This document shows positions 16,954 to 25,764 of a stretch of 64,000 nt of DNA, one piece after another. Numbering within the stretch: the stretch's first letter is position 1; each line of letters starts with the position of its first letter. A program made the translations under genes and the position numbers. A model generated the notes under the pieces. The model was not told the origin of the DNA, made no database searches, and worked only from the letters and a program-made list of their open reading frames with translations. The DNA is from Singulisphaera acidiphila DSM 18658 (GTDB taxonomy: Bacteria > Planctomycetota > Planctomycetia > Isosphaerales > Isosphaeraceae), in assembly GCF_000242455.2 (NCBI RefSeq), contig NC_019892.1, positions 744,001-808,000 on the forward strand, in the 5' to 3' direction.

Positions 16954-17333
16954 GCGTCCCACACACCGTGCGGATCCTCCTTCACGCCGACTCCGTTGAC
17001 CTCAGAAAAAGCTTTGACGGGCTCTCGGGAATCGTCAGCCAAGCCTTCCCTCAGGAGGAACTCCTCTCCGGCCATCTCTTCCTCTTCCTGAATCGCCGAC
17101 GTGATCGCATCAAGATCCTCTACTGGAATGTCGATGGCCTGGCGATCTGGTACTATCGCCTCGAAGCCGGCTCGTTCCAGGTCCCCCTCCGGCCCTCCTC
17201 CGACGCCCCGATCGAACTCCGGTCCGCCCAACTCGCCATGCTCCTGGGCGGCATCGACCTGGGGAACGCCCAGCAACGAAAACGATACCGGAGGACTGAG
17301 AAAAACAGGGAAAATCCCGGGAAAACCACTTGA
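16947..17333 (+). CDS. tnpB: IS66 accessory protein TnpB (IS66 Orf2)
   Basis: 128 residues. It carries the hallmark of the IS66 Orf2 family: VDLRKSFDGLSGIV, then GHLFLFLNRRRDRIKILYW and DGLAIWYYRLEAGSF. The start ATG 16947 overlaps tnpA. The C-terminus is a basic tail (QQRKRYRRTEKNREN). tnpC starts 31 bases after its stop. It is required for transposition; its biochemical role is not settled. Confidence 0.9.
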   Translation: MLSVPHTVRILLHADSVDLRKSFDGLSGIVSQAFPQEELLSGHLFLFLNRRRDRIKILYWNVDGLAIWYYRLEAGSFQVPLRPSSDAPIELRSAQLAMLLGGIDLGNAQQRKRYRRTEKNRENPGKTT

Positions 17334-17364
17334 AATCAGAGGTAAGTATGCGATAATCCAATTA

Positions 17365-19026
17365 ATGATTAATCCTCTCGGTCGAAATGCCCAATCCGGC
17401 CCCGCGTCGCCGCCAGTCTCCGGCGATGCGGCCCCTCCCGGCGACGCGAGGCAGCAACGGATCCAGGACCTGCTCGCCGCACTCGATCAAGCCACCAGGG
17501 CCAATGAGGAGTTGACGCAAGAGAACGACCGCCTGCGCCAGGAGTTGGAGCGGTACCGCCGCTATGTCTACGGGCGACGCAGCGAACGATGCGACGATCC
17601 TGGACAAGGTCATCTCTTCGCGTTCGGCGAGGACCTCGAGGTGGCTCCCGAGGCCGAACCGGAGGCCCCGATGCCGGCCGCTCCGAGGAAGTCCCGGTCA
17701 TCGCGGACGCTGGATTTCAGCCGCCTGCCCCACGTCCGCATCGAACATGACGTGCCCGAGGCGGACAAGACTTGCTCATGCTGCGGCCGGTCCAAGGCAC
17801 GCATCGGCGAAGACGAGCGGCGTGAGCTCGAATTCATCCCGGCTCGCCTGGAGGTTCGGGTCCACGTCCTCCCCAAGTACGCGTGCTCGCACTGCCACGA
17901 CGGAGTGAAAAGCCCCGACGGACCGGAGCGACCGCTCCCGGGGTGCATCGCGGGAGCGGGCCTGCTTTCGCAATTGCTGATTTCCAAGTTTATCGATCAC
18001 TTGACCCTGTACCGCTTCGAGGGCATCGCGGTTCGCTACGGTTTGCACCTGCCGCGTGCGACGCTGTGCGATTGGGTCCGCAAGGCCGCCGAGTTGATGG
18101 GGCCGCTCTACGACCTCCAAAAGCAACTCGTGCTCCAATCTCCGGTGATCTGGACCGATGACACCCCCGTCAAGGCGCTGGGCGGCGAGGCTCCCGGGAG
18201 CCTGACGACACGGTTCTGGCTCTATCATGGGGACGAGGATCATTCCTACGACGTGTACGACCATACGGCGAGTCGCAAACGCGACGGGCCGGCGACGTTC
18301 CTGGCCGGCTTCGTGGGTTATCTCCAGGCTGACGCATATGCTGGATATGACGGGCTCTATCTCGGGTCGCCTTCGGCGATCCACGAAGTCGCTTGTTGGG
18401 CGCACGCCCGCCGCAAGTTCTACGATGCGCGGTCGTCGTCGCCGGGGAACGCGGGTTTGATCCTGGAAGCGATCCGCCGGTTATACGACGTGGAGGATCG
18501 CGTCCGAGGGTTGTCCGTTGAGGCGAGACAGGCCCTGCGTGCGCAAGAAGCGGTGCCGATCCTGGAACGGCTTCGAGGGGACCTCGATCGGCTTGCGGAC
18601 CAGTCGCTGCCGAAATCGGCGTTGGGCCAGGCTCTGACCTATGCGCGGAATCAGTGGAAGGCGTTGTGCCGCTACACCGAGGACGGCCGGCTGACGATCG
18701 ACAACAACGTGGCGGAGCGTCGCCTCCGCGACCAAGCCATCGGCCGGAAGAATTGGTTGTTCCTGGGGAATGTGGATGCGGGACCGCGAGCGGCGGTGTT
18801 GAGCACGATCATGGCAGGAGCGAAGCGTCATCGCCTGGAGCCGTGGGCCTACGTCAAGGACGTACTGATGACGCTGAGCGTGGCCCCGGAACGAGTCGAG
18901 GACCTCTTGCCCGATCGGTGGGCTCGGAACCATCCGGGACACGTACTGACGCATCGCCTGGAGGAATCACGTGAACGGGCACGGCGTCGCGACGCAAAAC
19001 GAGCGGATCGTCGCAAGCGGAAGTGA
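17365..19026 (+). CDS. tnpC: IS66 transposase TnpC
   Basis: 553 residues from ATG 17365. In order: an N-terminal coiled coil (about 25-70, NEELTQENDRLRQELERY); the YGRRSER motif; a zinc-binding segment with CSCCGRSKARIG near residue 135 and CSHCH near 172; then the DDE core with Asp in WTDDTPVK, Asp in LQADAYAGYDG and Glu in NNVAERRLR; and a basic tail. The length and domain order are normal for the family. The protein is identical, over the shared part, to the copy at the window's left edge, so both should be recent and could be active. Confidence 0.93.
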   Translation: MINPLGRNAQSGPASPPVSGDAAPPGDARQQRIQDLLAALDQATRANEELTQENDRLRQELERYRRYVYGRRSERCDDPGQGHLFAFGEDLEVAPEAEPEAPMPAAPRKSRSSRTLDFSRLPHVRIEHDVPEADKTCSCCGRSKARIGEDERRELEFIPARLEVRVHVLPKYACSHCHDGVKSPDGPERPLPGCIAGAGLLSQLLISKFIDHLTLYRFEGIAVRYGLHLPRATLCDWVRKAAELMGPLYDLQKQLVLQSPVIWTDDTPVKALGGEAPGSLTTRFWLYHGDEDHSYDVYDHTASRKRDGPATFLAGFVGYLQADAYAGYDGLYLGSPSAIHEVACWAHARRKFYDARSSSPGNAGLILEAIRRLYDVEDRVRGLSVEARQALRAQEAVPILERLRGDLDRLADQSLPKSALGQALTYARNQWKALCRYTEDGRLTIDNNVAERRLRDQAIGRKNWLFLGNVDAGPRAAVLSTIMAGAKRHRLEPWAYVKDVLMTLSVAPERVEDLLPDRWARNHPGHVLTHRLEESRERARRRDAKRADRRKRK

Positions 19027-19106
19027 TCCAAGGGCGGTCCGATGCGCGGAGTGACGGGAGTGCCAATCGCGGTCCCCCCCCCCCTCTGGGAATCTCGAAC
19101 GCTTAC

Positions 19107-19347
19107 ACATCTGGAAGGCCGGACAGGTGCAGGTCAGTCCCGTGAGCGTCTGGGCCACGAGGTACTCCATCCCGTCGCTGACCTTGCGAAGCCAGTACGC
19201 CTTGACCGTGGCGAAGGGCCATCGGTCGCGATGGGGGCTGGTGTGGTAGGTGTGGCTGTTGATCAGGAGGATCAGGCGGCAGGTGTTGCGGGCGGGATTC
19301 GGGGAATTGGTCTGTGCGCAGTCGCGAACCTGATCTACAGTGGCCAT
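19107..19347 (-). pseudogene. N-terminus of a SWIM-zinc-finger-like protein, cut by IS66
   Basis: Starts at ATG 19347 with GGAG nine bases upstream. It runs 80 codons (MATVDQVRDCAQTNSPNPAR...) to GLTCTCPAFQM, where the IS66 right end begins. A CxC followed by a short gap, after a strand ending YLVAQTLTGL, is how SWIM zinc fingers begin (CxC...CxH); the second pair would lie in the lost part. The good start site shows it was once a real gene. The assignment of the finger is tentative. Confidence 0.5.
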
Positions 19348-19939
19348 CGGTCAGTTCTCCAGTTGATGTCTGGGGTTCTGTCTAGGGCCGGGAGGGTGTT
19401 ACAAGCACTCTCTCGGCCCGCTTTCGTCCCGATCGTGGCTACGGCGTGTCCTCACCGGACAGGCCAAGCACCGTCGATCGAGCCGACACGCCAAGATACT
19501 CCCTGGAACGGATCTGTCAAGAATAACGTCCAGACATGTTGCACAATTTAAACGGCTTGCGAGTGTGGGGCGTAGCCCGGCGTAGGTGTGCGTACGCGCG
19601 TGGGCACACCTCCAGCGAGTTAGGCCCCACGTCATGGCGCTTGGCCAGGGGACGGCTCAGGCCGGTATCGTGCGATGCGTCAACGCGGGGAGAGAATGAG
19701 TGGGATCGGTGTGAGGAGAGAGCGAGTGGTGGCGGTGCGAAGCGAAGTGCTGCGTGAGGATGCGGCGTGGCGAGACGTGGTGGGTACGGCTGGACGGGGC
19801 GAGAACTTGGAGACGGACGACCTCGAAGGGTGGCAGGGGGGCGTGCGACCGGCCCGGGTCGGCCCCCCATTTGGGGAGATGTGTGGGTAACCTTCACACC
19901 CTGGAATTTTTGAGCCCTGGGGTAACTTAACGGATCTAA
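19348..19939. other. No gene recognised
   Basis: About 590 bases between the cut SWIM-like gene and the ISAzo13 relic. Short G-rich open frames exist (around 19675-19890), but none has a recognisable protein or convincing start. Confidence 0.4.
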
Positions 19940-20114
19940 GGAGTTGCACGACAATAAACTACCGAATTGACGGTTTAGGTCGGGGGTGGACTTCATAGTT
20001 CCATTCGCCATGAAATTTGTTACGCTTGATACGCACTTCCGAAAGTTCCTGGTCGCTGACCTTGCGATCTTTTTCATAGGCTTCGGAATCCAGCCACGCA
20101 TGGACTTCCAGCCC

Positions 20115-21410
20115 CAGGGCTAGCGCGCATTTATAGGTAGTTTTGGCGACCTGTAGGGCTTGCGCCCGGGCCGATATTTTTGTAAATCATTCTCCATGCT
20201 TACTCCCCGGCTGGTTATGCATGGAGAGCGAACGATGGCGGATCCACGACGCGTCGACCTGGATGAGATCGTACTCCACTTCCACGAGTTGGAGGACCCC
20301 CGCTCCTCGATCAATCTCCAGCATCCCCTGACCAGCGTCATTGCGATCGCCTTGATGGCTATCCTGGCCGGCGCCGCCGGCCCGACCGCGATCGCCAGGT
20401 GGGCTGTCATGAAGGAGGCGTTCCTCGTCAGAGTCCTGGACTTGCCCAACGGCATCCCACGCAAGGACGTCTTCCGTCGTGTCCTCATGGCGCTGAAGCC
20501 CGATGCCTTCCAGTCATGCTTCGCCGGATGGCTGCGGTCCTTGCGGGCGACAGCGGAAGCGGAGACCGGAATCGAGCAGCCGGTCCTGGCCGTGGACGGT
20601 AAGACGGCGAGGCGGAGCCACGACCGCAAGAACGGCCTGGGGGCCCTGCATTCCGTGAGCGTCTGGGCGAGCGAGTACGGCCTGTCGCTGGGCCAGGTGG
20701 CCTGCGCCGAGAAGTCAAACGAGATCACGGCCATCCCCGAGCTCTTGAGGCAGGTCGACATCGAGGGGGCCATCATCACGATCGACGCGATGGGGACGCA
20801 GAAGGCCATCGCCGAGCGAATCGTCGAGGGGAAGGCGGATTACGTCCTGGCCTTGAAAGGGAACCAGGGGACGATGCATCAGGTGGTCATCAACCACATC
20901 CTGGAGCAGTGGGAGGACGACTTCGCGGGTGTGGATGCCGGCCGGCATCAGACCGTGGAGTCGGGGCATGGCCGTCGGGAGACGCGGACCTACATTCAAC
21001 TTCCCGTGCCCCAAGACCTACCGGGGCTCAGGTCGTGGAACGGGCTGAAATCGATCGGTATTGCGGTCTCCGAATCGGTCCGCGACGGCAAGGTGACGGA
21101 CGAGGTCCGCTACTACATCAGCAGCCTGGCGATTGATGTGCAGCGATTCGCCCGCGCCGTTCGGTCGCACTGGGGCATTGAAAACGGCTGCCACTGGACT
21201 CTGGATGTGACCTATCGCGAGGACGAATCGCGGATCCGCGAGAAGTGCCTCCGAGAGAACATGGCGTGGCTGAATCGCCTCAGCCTCTCGCTGTTGAAGC
21301 AACATCCCGGCCGCGAGAGCGTAGCCATGAAGCGGCGGAGTTGCGGCTGGAGTGAGGAGTTCCTGTTGCAAGTCATTGTCGGATCAACGAATTAGTGTGC
21401 GCTGGCCCTG
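20115..21410 (+). mobile_element. Complete ISAs1-family element with 10-bp target duplication
   Basis: Terminal repeats are CAGGGCTAGCGCGCA (left) and, inverted, CAGGGCCAGCGCACA (right). CTTCCAGCCC is present at 20105-20114 and again at 21411-21420. Removing the element with one duplicate restores the ISAzo13 transposase frame, which proves the insertion point. Length 1,296 bp. Confidence 0.93.
20235..21395 (+). CDS. ISAs1-family transposase, complete
   Basis: 386 residues from ATG 20235 with GGAG upstream. Family marks in order: LEDPRSSINLQHPLTSVIAI, GAAGPTAIARWA, LPNGIPRKDVFRRVL, AVDGKTARRSHDR with a catalytic-type Asp, KSNEITAIPELL, IITIDAMGTQKAIAE with the second Asp, HWGIENGCHWTLDVTYREDE with the Glu, and ENMAWLNRLSLSLLK. 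No stop or gap is visible and the ends are intact, so it may be active. It could act on the MITE-like derivatives only if it accepts their different terminal repeat. Confidence 0.93.
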   Translation: MADPRRVDLDEIVLHFHELEDPRSSINLQHPLTSVIAIALMAILAGAAGPTAIARWAVMKEAFLVRVLDLPNGIPRKDVFRRVLMALKPDAFQSCFAGWLRSLRATAEAETGIEQPVLAVDGKTARRSHDRKNGLGALHSVSVWASEYGLSLGQVACAEKSNEITAIPELLRQVDIEGAIITIDAMGTQKAIAERIVEGKADYVLALKGNQGTMHQVVINHILEQWEDDFAGVDAGRHQTVESGHGRRETRTYIQLPVPQDLPGLRSWNGLKSIGIAVSESVRDGKVTDEVRYYISSLAIDVQRFARAVRSHWGIENGCHWTLDVTYREDESRIREKCLRENMAWLNRLSLSLLKQHPGRESVAMKRRSCGWSEEFLLQVIVGSTN

Positions 21411-21713
21411 CTTCCAGCCCCTCTTGCGTTGTCGTGGAGCCGATCAGACTCACCACGATCTCCAGTGTCTCCAGCGGAATGCCCTGCCAATTCCGGGTGA
21501 TGTGGCAGAACAGTTGTCACGCCTCCACGACCAAGCGATCGCGCTTCGGCCGCGGCCCATCTCCGTCGCCCGCGTTCGTCAAGGTCGGTGACGATGGCGA
21601 GATACTTGTGACGAATCCATTCGATCAGGTTGGTGTCCGGCATCCCTGCACAATTGCCGTGCCTCACATTTTCTACAAGACTACTTTCGGTAGTTTATTG
21701 TCGTGCAGCTCCT

Positions 21714-22044
21714 AACATGCTCCGAGATGGTGGCATGGATGGAAGTAGTGTGACTGAGCCTATTCGCCATGTTGGCGAATCGCAGCGTTCACGGCTGTCC
21801 AACTTTGCCCCGAATGACTGGAAGGAGTTACGATCCTGATTGGAATCCACCGTCGTCACTGAGCAAGCGGGGAGAACTAATGGCCTACTTCATCCAGAAT
21901 GCAAAGACCCCTATCCGCTTGAATCGCACGCTTTTTTGGCTACACCGGAATCAATAATCGCGTAAGCTAGACATTCGTTCTCCATTTGGCTTCTTCATTT
22001 CGCACGCAAACCAAATGTCCCACTGTTGTCTTAATGCCACTCCG
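21714..22044. other. Intergenic, no gene recognised
   Basis: 330 AT-richer bases between the ISAzo13 relic and the putative immunity gene. Only short, unsupported open frames. A small palindrome CGCCATGTTGGCG lies near 21767. Confidence 0.4.
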
Positions 22045-22836
22045 CTATGTCCCCCTTCCTTCCCATTGTCGAGATCCATCAGCCACGAGAATGGCTAAGT
22101 CTCTGAAAGTCCGGAGGCTGCCGAACTGGGCTTTTGGGGGAGGCAGGTAATGAGCAGCAAGCCAAGGCGTTGCCCATGAGACGAGAGCCAGAATCACTCC
22201 TGTGGTTGCGGTCAGAGCCGAGATAAAGCACCCCGCAAAGGCTATGCACAGGCCGAGCATTAAGCCAACATTACTCATGTCATCCAAGGATGTGTCAAGT
22301 TTTACATTCGGCAATGCGCCGGGAGCCAGCTTCGAGATCGAACCCAGAAACACACCGAGATGACGCCGGGTATATTGGTCGAGGGGAGTTGATGGGGTCA
22401 CGGAATCAACGTCCGCACCCGCGTTACGCAACATCGAGCGGATCACAAAGAAAGCGCTGGCGGCGAGACACTTCCTCCCCAAAACAATTACGGGTTCAAT
22501 GACTGGCCTCCGGGCCGTTAGAGCGATGAATTCGCAAAGTTCGCGAAGCGTGCGCTCCTTCGCAGGTTCTAGCACGGTGCACCAGACTTCGCTCGAACGG
22601 TCAAGCTTCCATTGGGTGTCGAGGCCCCGTCCGAGGTACTGACATTCGAGCAGATCACAGGCGGCCCGCCACTCGTCGATCGTGGTTTCAAAAGTCAGTT
22701 CGATGTGGGCATCCGCTTCCGGATCGAATTGGCATTGCTGTCGGTGCGAATCGCGTAGAACGGCGAGCACATATTCTGGAGTCACAGAAAGATTAACAGG
22801 CAGACGATAGTACGTCACGTTAGGTTTCCTTAACAT
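22045..22836 (-). CDS. Putative immunity protein next to an Rhs toxin tip
   Basis: 263 residues from ATG 22836 (a TTG at 22854 is possible). The N-terminal 170 residues look soluble, with FETTIDEWRAACDLLECQYL and LRELCEFIALTARRPVIEPV. Two membrane helices follow (GLMLGLCIAFAGCFISAL and TGVILALVSWATPWLAAHYL). I do not recognise the family. The call rests on position: it is the first gene downstream of an Rhs C-terminal tip on the same strand, where Rhs loci carry the cognate immunity gene. Membrane helices would fit a membrane-acting toxin, but that is speculation. Confidence 0.5.
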   Translation of the reverse strand: MLRKPNVTYYRLPVNLSVTPEYVLAVLRDSHRQQCQFDPEADAHIELTFETTIDEWRAACDLLECQYLGRGLDTQWKLDRSSEVWCTVLEPAKERTLRELCEFIALTARRPVIEPVIVLGRKCLAASAFFVIRSMLRNAGADVDSVTPSTPLDQYTRRHLGVFLGSISKLAPGALPNVKLDTSLDDMSNVGLMLGLCIAFAGCFISALTATTGVILALVSWATPWLAAHYLPPPKAQFGSLRTFRDLAILVADGSRQWEGRGT

Positions 22837-22995
22837 AGGTTGACTACTAGACAAGCCCTTGGCTTAGATCACACCATCCATGCCTTCGTCGCTCCGACGG
22901 CTCCTGGACGGTGTGACCGATCATTGCGCAGGGTTTGCACGCTCCGAGGACTCAAGCCATGTGAAGGAGTGCTTCTATCCAGAATTCACGGTGGA

Positions 22996-23550
22996 TTACC
23001 TAAGTGTCTTGTCGATGGCATCCAATTCTTCGGGCGTATAATCCTCCGAGATGTACGGGAGATTCAGCAGCCCGCTCACTGCATCTAAAGCAGTAAGACA
23101 CCATCCACCATAAGGAGCCCATCGCCCTAGAAAAGTCCCAAAATGTGCCGTTTTGCGCCATCCCATGTTGGTCGGGGCAGACAACTGATTGGGCAAGATC
23201 TCTGGAAACATTTTCCTCAAACATGACGAAAGTGGCGAAGTTTTTGGAGAAATCATCGTCCCCTTCGGGCCTCCAAGTGACGGGCCGGGTTTCCCTTTGA
23301 TCGGCTGACCTCCTATGACCAGTGGCCCACCGGTGATCGTACCCCCTGGCCATGTGCCGGGTCCGAGATGACCCCAAATCCAATCGCCCGGCGAGTCACC
23401 CTGGTAAAGGCTATCTCCAGTATTATCTCCAATGCCTCGGCCCGAAGGATCAGTTGCGTTCATCGGTCCGTTTCCGACATAACGGTACAGACTCGCGTCG
23501 CCTGCGGTGAATTTGAGTGGATCTAGGCTCGTCCATCTCCCCAGTGAGGC
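22996..23550 (-). pseudogene. 3' end of an Rhs/polymorphic toxin gene, cut by ISAs1
   Basis: Just outside the ISAs1 end the frame reads GRWTSLDPLKFTAGDASLYR, then YVGNGPMNATDPSGRG. This is the Rhs core end that normally precedes the variable toxin tip. About 147 residues follow to the stop: a Gly/Pro-rich linker (GTITGGPLVIGGQPIKGKPG) and a tip with LPNQLSAPTNMGWRKTAHFG and EDYTPEELDAIDKTL. I cannot name the toxin activity. The start and body of the gene are missing, so it is silent unless used as a recombination cassette. The adjacent downstream gene is the likely immunity gene. Confidence 0.75.
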
Positions 23551-24854
23551 CAGGGCCAGCGCATATCAAACACGCTGTAGTGAAAGAACTTGTGTAAGGT
23601 AGTCCGTATTGATCATGCAGGACATCATCTTTCCGCGAAGGCTATCCTTGTCGGGATGACGCTTCAGGAGCGTCACGGCGAACCGCCGCAGCCAACTCAA
23701 GTTGTTCCCCAAAGTCCGCTCGCGGGTGCGGTGCTCATCCTCGCGAAAGTTCACGTCCAGCACCCAATGCATCGACTCGATGCCCCAGTGGCCACGCACC
23801 GCTTCACCAAACCGCTTGCCGCTCAAATAGCGGCTGCTGAGATAGTAACGCACCTCGTCCGACTCCGTCCCGTCGGCATACTGCGTAATCCGCGCGGCAT
23901 AGCCGATTGCCTTGATCCACGGCCAGTCCTTGCCCGGCGCGAAATCTCGCGGCACCTTGGCCAAATAATAGGAGCGTTCGTCGATGCGACCGTGGCCGTC
24001 ATCGCGGGTCTCGTGGCAGCGATACCGCAGGTCCTCCAGGTCGCGTTCCAGGTGGTCGAGGAAGAACGCCTGGATCGCGGCCGCGAGCTTTGGCTGGTTG
24101 TCTTTGACCGCGATGACGCAATCGCCGCCGCCGGTAACGATCTGCTCGACGATGTCTTTCTGGCAGCCCATTGCGTCGATCGTGATGAGGGTGTCGGCCA
24201 GGTCGATCTGCTCGAGGAGCTGCGGGATGGCCGTGATCTCGTTCGACTTGGCCTCGGTGGCCACCTGTCCCAGCGCAATGCCCTCTTCGCCGGCCCAGGC
24301 GCTGACGATATGCAGGGCACCAAGGCCGTTGGCCTCGTCGTGCGACCCGCGGCAGGCTTTGCCGTCGATGGCGATGAGTCGGCGGGGGTTCTTGGGGTCG
24401 GCCGGGATCGCGTCACAGATCCAGGCTTGGAAGCAGCGTTGGAAGGCTTCGGGCTTCAGCGCCATGAGCAAGCGGCGGATGCAGTCTCGCGAGGGGATGC
24501 CATTGTGCAGGGCGAGATGCTCGGCCAGCCAGGAGGCGCGATTCTTGGCCCAGCGATGGATGGCGGTGGGCCCATCACAGCCGCAGATGACGCCGCAGAC
24601 GGCGATGACGGCGATATCGACCATCAAATGCTTGCGATTGCGCGTGTGTCGGGGGTCGGAGAGGGATTCGAAATCAGAGCCGATCGAGCCGACATCGACG
24701 ATCTTCGCCATGAGAGGCATCCTTGGATCGGTCCGTGTCGGCCTCCGCACGCCGGAGCGCAGTAAGCCAATCACGAGGACCGATATCCAAGATATCGAGC
24801 CGAGGCCTGTCGCGCCAGACCACCCAGGTCGCACAGTTATGCGCGCTGGCCCTG
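23551..24854 (-). mobile_element. Complete ISAs1-family element without target duplication
   Basis: Terminal repeats are CAGGGCCAGCGCATA at 23551 and, inverted, CAGGGCCAGCGCGCATA ending at 24854. The flanks are CCAGTGAGGC and TACGCCACTG: not a direct repeat, though CCAGTG/CACTGG are inverted. One flank is an Rhs C-terminus, the other the N-terminus of a surface protein, so adjacent DNA was deleted after insertion. Confidence 0.88.
23566..24711 (-). CDS. ISAs1-family transposase, complete
   Basis: 381 residues. Start ATG 24711 is preferred because AAGGA precedes it by eight bases and MAKIVDVGSIGS begins the family homology. Marks: GCDGPTAIHRWAKNR, IAIDGKACRGSHDEANGLGA, KSNEITAIPQLLEQIDLAD, LITIDAMGCQKDIVEQIV, HWGIESMHWVLDVNFREDEH and NNLSWLRRFAVTLLKRHPDK. 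It belongs to the same family as, but is clearly diverged from, the copy at 20235-21395. Its N-terminus is nearly identical to the IS66-interrupted copy at 16245. No disruption is visible. Confidence 0.92.
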   Translation of the reverse strand: MAKIVDVGSIGSDFESLSDPRHTRNRKHLMVDIAVIAVCGVICGCDGPTAIHRWAKNRASWLAEHLALHNGIPSRDCIRRLLMALKPEAFQRCFQAWICDAIPADPKNPRRLIAIDGKACRGSHDEANGLGALHIVSAWAGEEGIALGQVATEAKSNEITAIPQLLEQIDLADTLITIDAMGCQKDIVEQIVTGGGDCVIAVKDNQPKLAAAIQAFFLDHLERDLEDLRYRCHETRDDGHGRIDERSYYLAKVPRDFAPGKDWPWIKAIGYAARITQYADGTESDEVRYYLSSRYLSGKRFGEAVRGHWGIESMHWVLDVNFREDEHRTRERTLGNNLSWLRRFAVTLLKRHPDKDSLRGKMMSCMINTDYLTQVLSLQRV

Positions 24855-24991
24855 TACGCCACTGGAGGATGATTGGTTAAGAGTTGCCGGATTTCGAGCG
24901 ATTGTATTTGCGGTACGAAGGATTGGGTGGGCCGATTCCGTCGATCAGGGCGCGCACGATGACGAGCGAGGGGGGGGAAACGACGGCTCAT
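24855..24991 (-). pseudogene. N-terminus of a large surface protein, cut by ISAs1
   Basis: ATG 24991 starts MSRRFPPLARHRARPDRRNR, followed by SFVPQIQSLEIRQLLTNHPP. A basic stretch ending in LE.R.LL is how very large planctomycete cell-surface proteins begin. After 45 codons the ISAs1 end at 24854 interrupts it. With the Rhs core end on the other side of the same ISAs1, this is plausibly the N-terminus of that Rhs gene, its middle having been deleted. Confidence 0.6.
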
Positions 24992-25373
24992 GATGTCGAC
25001 CTCAGGTGATTCACTGGCTGCCCGAAGCGCAAACGCGGCTTTCAGGCATATAGCCATAAGCTTGTGAAAATCGCATTTTAGGAACGCAATTTGCGACCGA
25101 TGATGTCAGTCGAGCAGACGCAAGATCGTCATTTTTTTGATGACGATCATCGAATTATGTGAAGATGTTGTAAATGTCTGGAAAATGTGGTCGCGACGGC
25201 TAATTTGGGGGATTGTGAAATGAGATGCAAGGAAAAAACTCGGGACTCCTCTGCGCTTGCCGTGAGTGACGCCTTAAATGCTTGAAAAGACTGGGATTGC
25301 GGCAAATAAATTTTTCTTGGTTGATGTTCGCTATGGCTTGCATCTACAAATAAACCGATTGCTCGCCACCTCA
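24992..25373. other. AT-rich intergenic stretch with a hairpin
   Basis: No gene recognised. A nine-pair stem at 25124-25148 (GATCGTCAT, T-rich loop, ATGACGATC) may be a transcription terminator or a regulatory stem upstream of the cut surface-protein gene. Confidence 0.45.
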
Positions 25374-25760
25374 ATACCAAGAGCTCTCGGTCGAGGAATT
25401 GTGGGAGGTTTCCCGCCAACTGGTCCGCGAACTCGGTTTCATGCGTCCGACGATGGCCAACACGGGCCTTGCGCGTCGGCCGTGCATGCGATTCTGGAAA
25501 TCGGCCGCAACCCCGGCATCCAGGCACGCGACCTCGCTAACGTACTGCGGCTCGATAATGTCGAACACGAGCCGGCAACCTGCCAAGCTGGAGGCGGCCG
25601 GCCTGGTGAGGCGGGAATCGGCGTGCGATGATGCTCGGTCCTAACACCTCTCTCTGACGGTCGCGGGGCAGGTCCAGCGCGAGGTGATTGACCGATTCTC
25701 GACGGACCAGGTTTCCCGAGCATTGAGCAGGTTGGCCCCGGCCGCTCGGCGTCTTGCCGT
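25374..25760 (+). pseudogene. MarR-family regulator, frameshifted
   Basis: Three frames must be joined: LSVEELWEVSRQLVRELGFM (25390 on), AVHAILEIGRNPGIQARDLA and NVLRLDN, then SNTSRQPAKLEAAGLVRRES. The second part is the recognition-helix region of MarR winged helices. The opening ELWEVSRQLVRELGFMRPT is typical of the larger MarR proteins fused to an acetyltransferase domain. At least two frame changes and a stop at 25642 make it a pseudogene. No acetyltransferase domain follows. Confidence 0.65.
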
Positions 25761-25764
25761 CTAT

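Larger units (their letters stand above)
16495..19106 (+). mobile_element. Complete IS66-family element (copy 2, 2.6 kb)
   Basis: The imperfect inverted ends are GTAAGAGTTCGAAAT (left) and, read inverted, GTAAGCGTTCGAGAT (right), the usual IS66 start. It contains the three accessory and transposase genes in the order tnpA, tnpB, tnpC. The 8 bases outside each end are different (GCTCATGT and ACATCTGG), and the two flanks belong to different broken genes. The element has therefore been involved in a deletion or recombination after insertion. Confidence 0.92.
19959..21667 (-). pseudogene. ISAzo13-family transposase remnant (two ends only)
   Basis: The N-terminal piece at 21521-21667 reads DTNLIEWIRHKYLAIVTDLD, then ERGRRRWAAAEARSLGRGG. 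It jumps, with a frame change, to the family C-terminus LFCHITRNWQGIPLETLEIV, then SLIGSTTTQEGLEVHAWLDS and FHGEWNYEVHPRPK before a TAG at 19959. About 300 central codons are missing. The C-terminal frame is continuous across the ISAs1 insertion if the ISAs1 and one 10-base duplicate are removed. It is not functional. Confidence 0.75.
19940..21713 (-). mobile_element. ISAzo13-family relic, internally deleted and split by ISAs1
   Basis: The ends are inverted copies of GGAG(T/C)TGCACGACAATAAA followed by CTACCGAA, at 19940 and ending at 21713. TAA flanks both ends, compatible with a 3-bp target duplication. Of the transposase only the first about 49 and last about 100 codons remain. A complete ISAs1 (20115-21410) is inserted in the C-terminal part. 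Confidence 0.75.

Noticed and set aside
23590..24765. Plus-strand open frame across the ISAs1 transposase
   Set aside because: Antisense of a recognised transposase.
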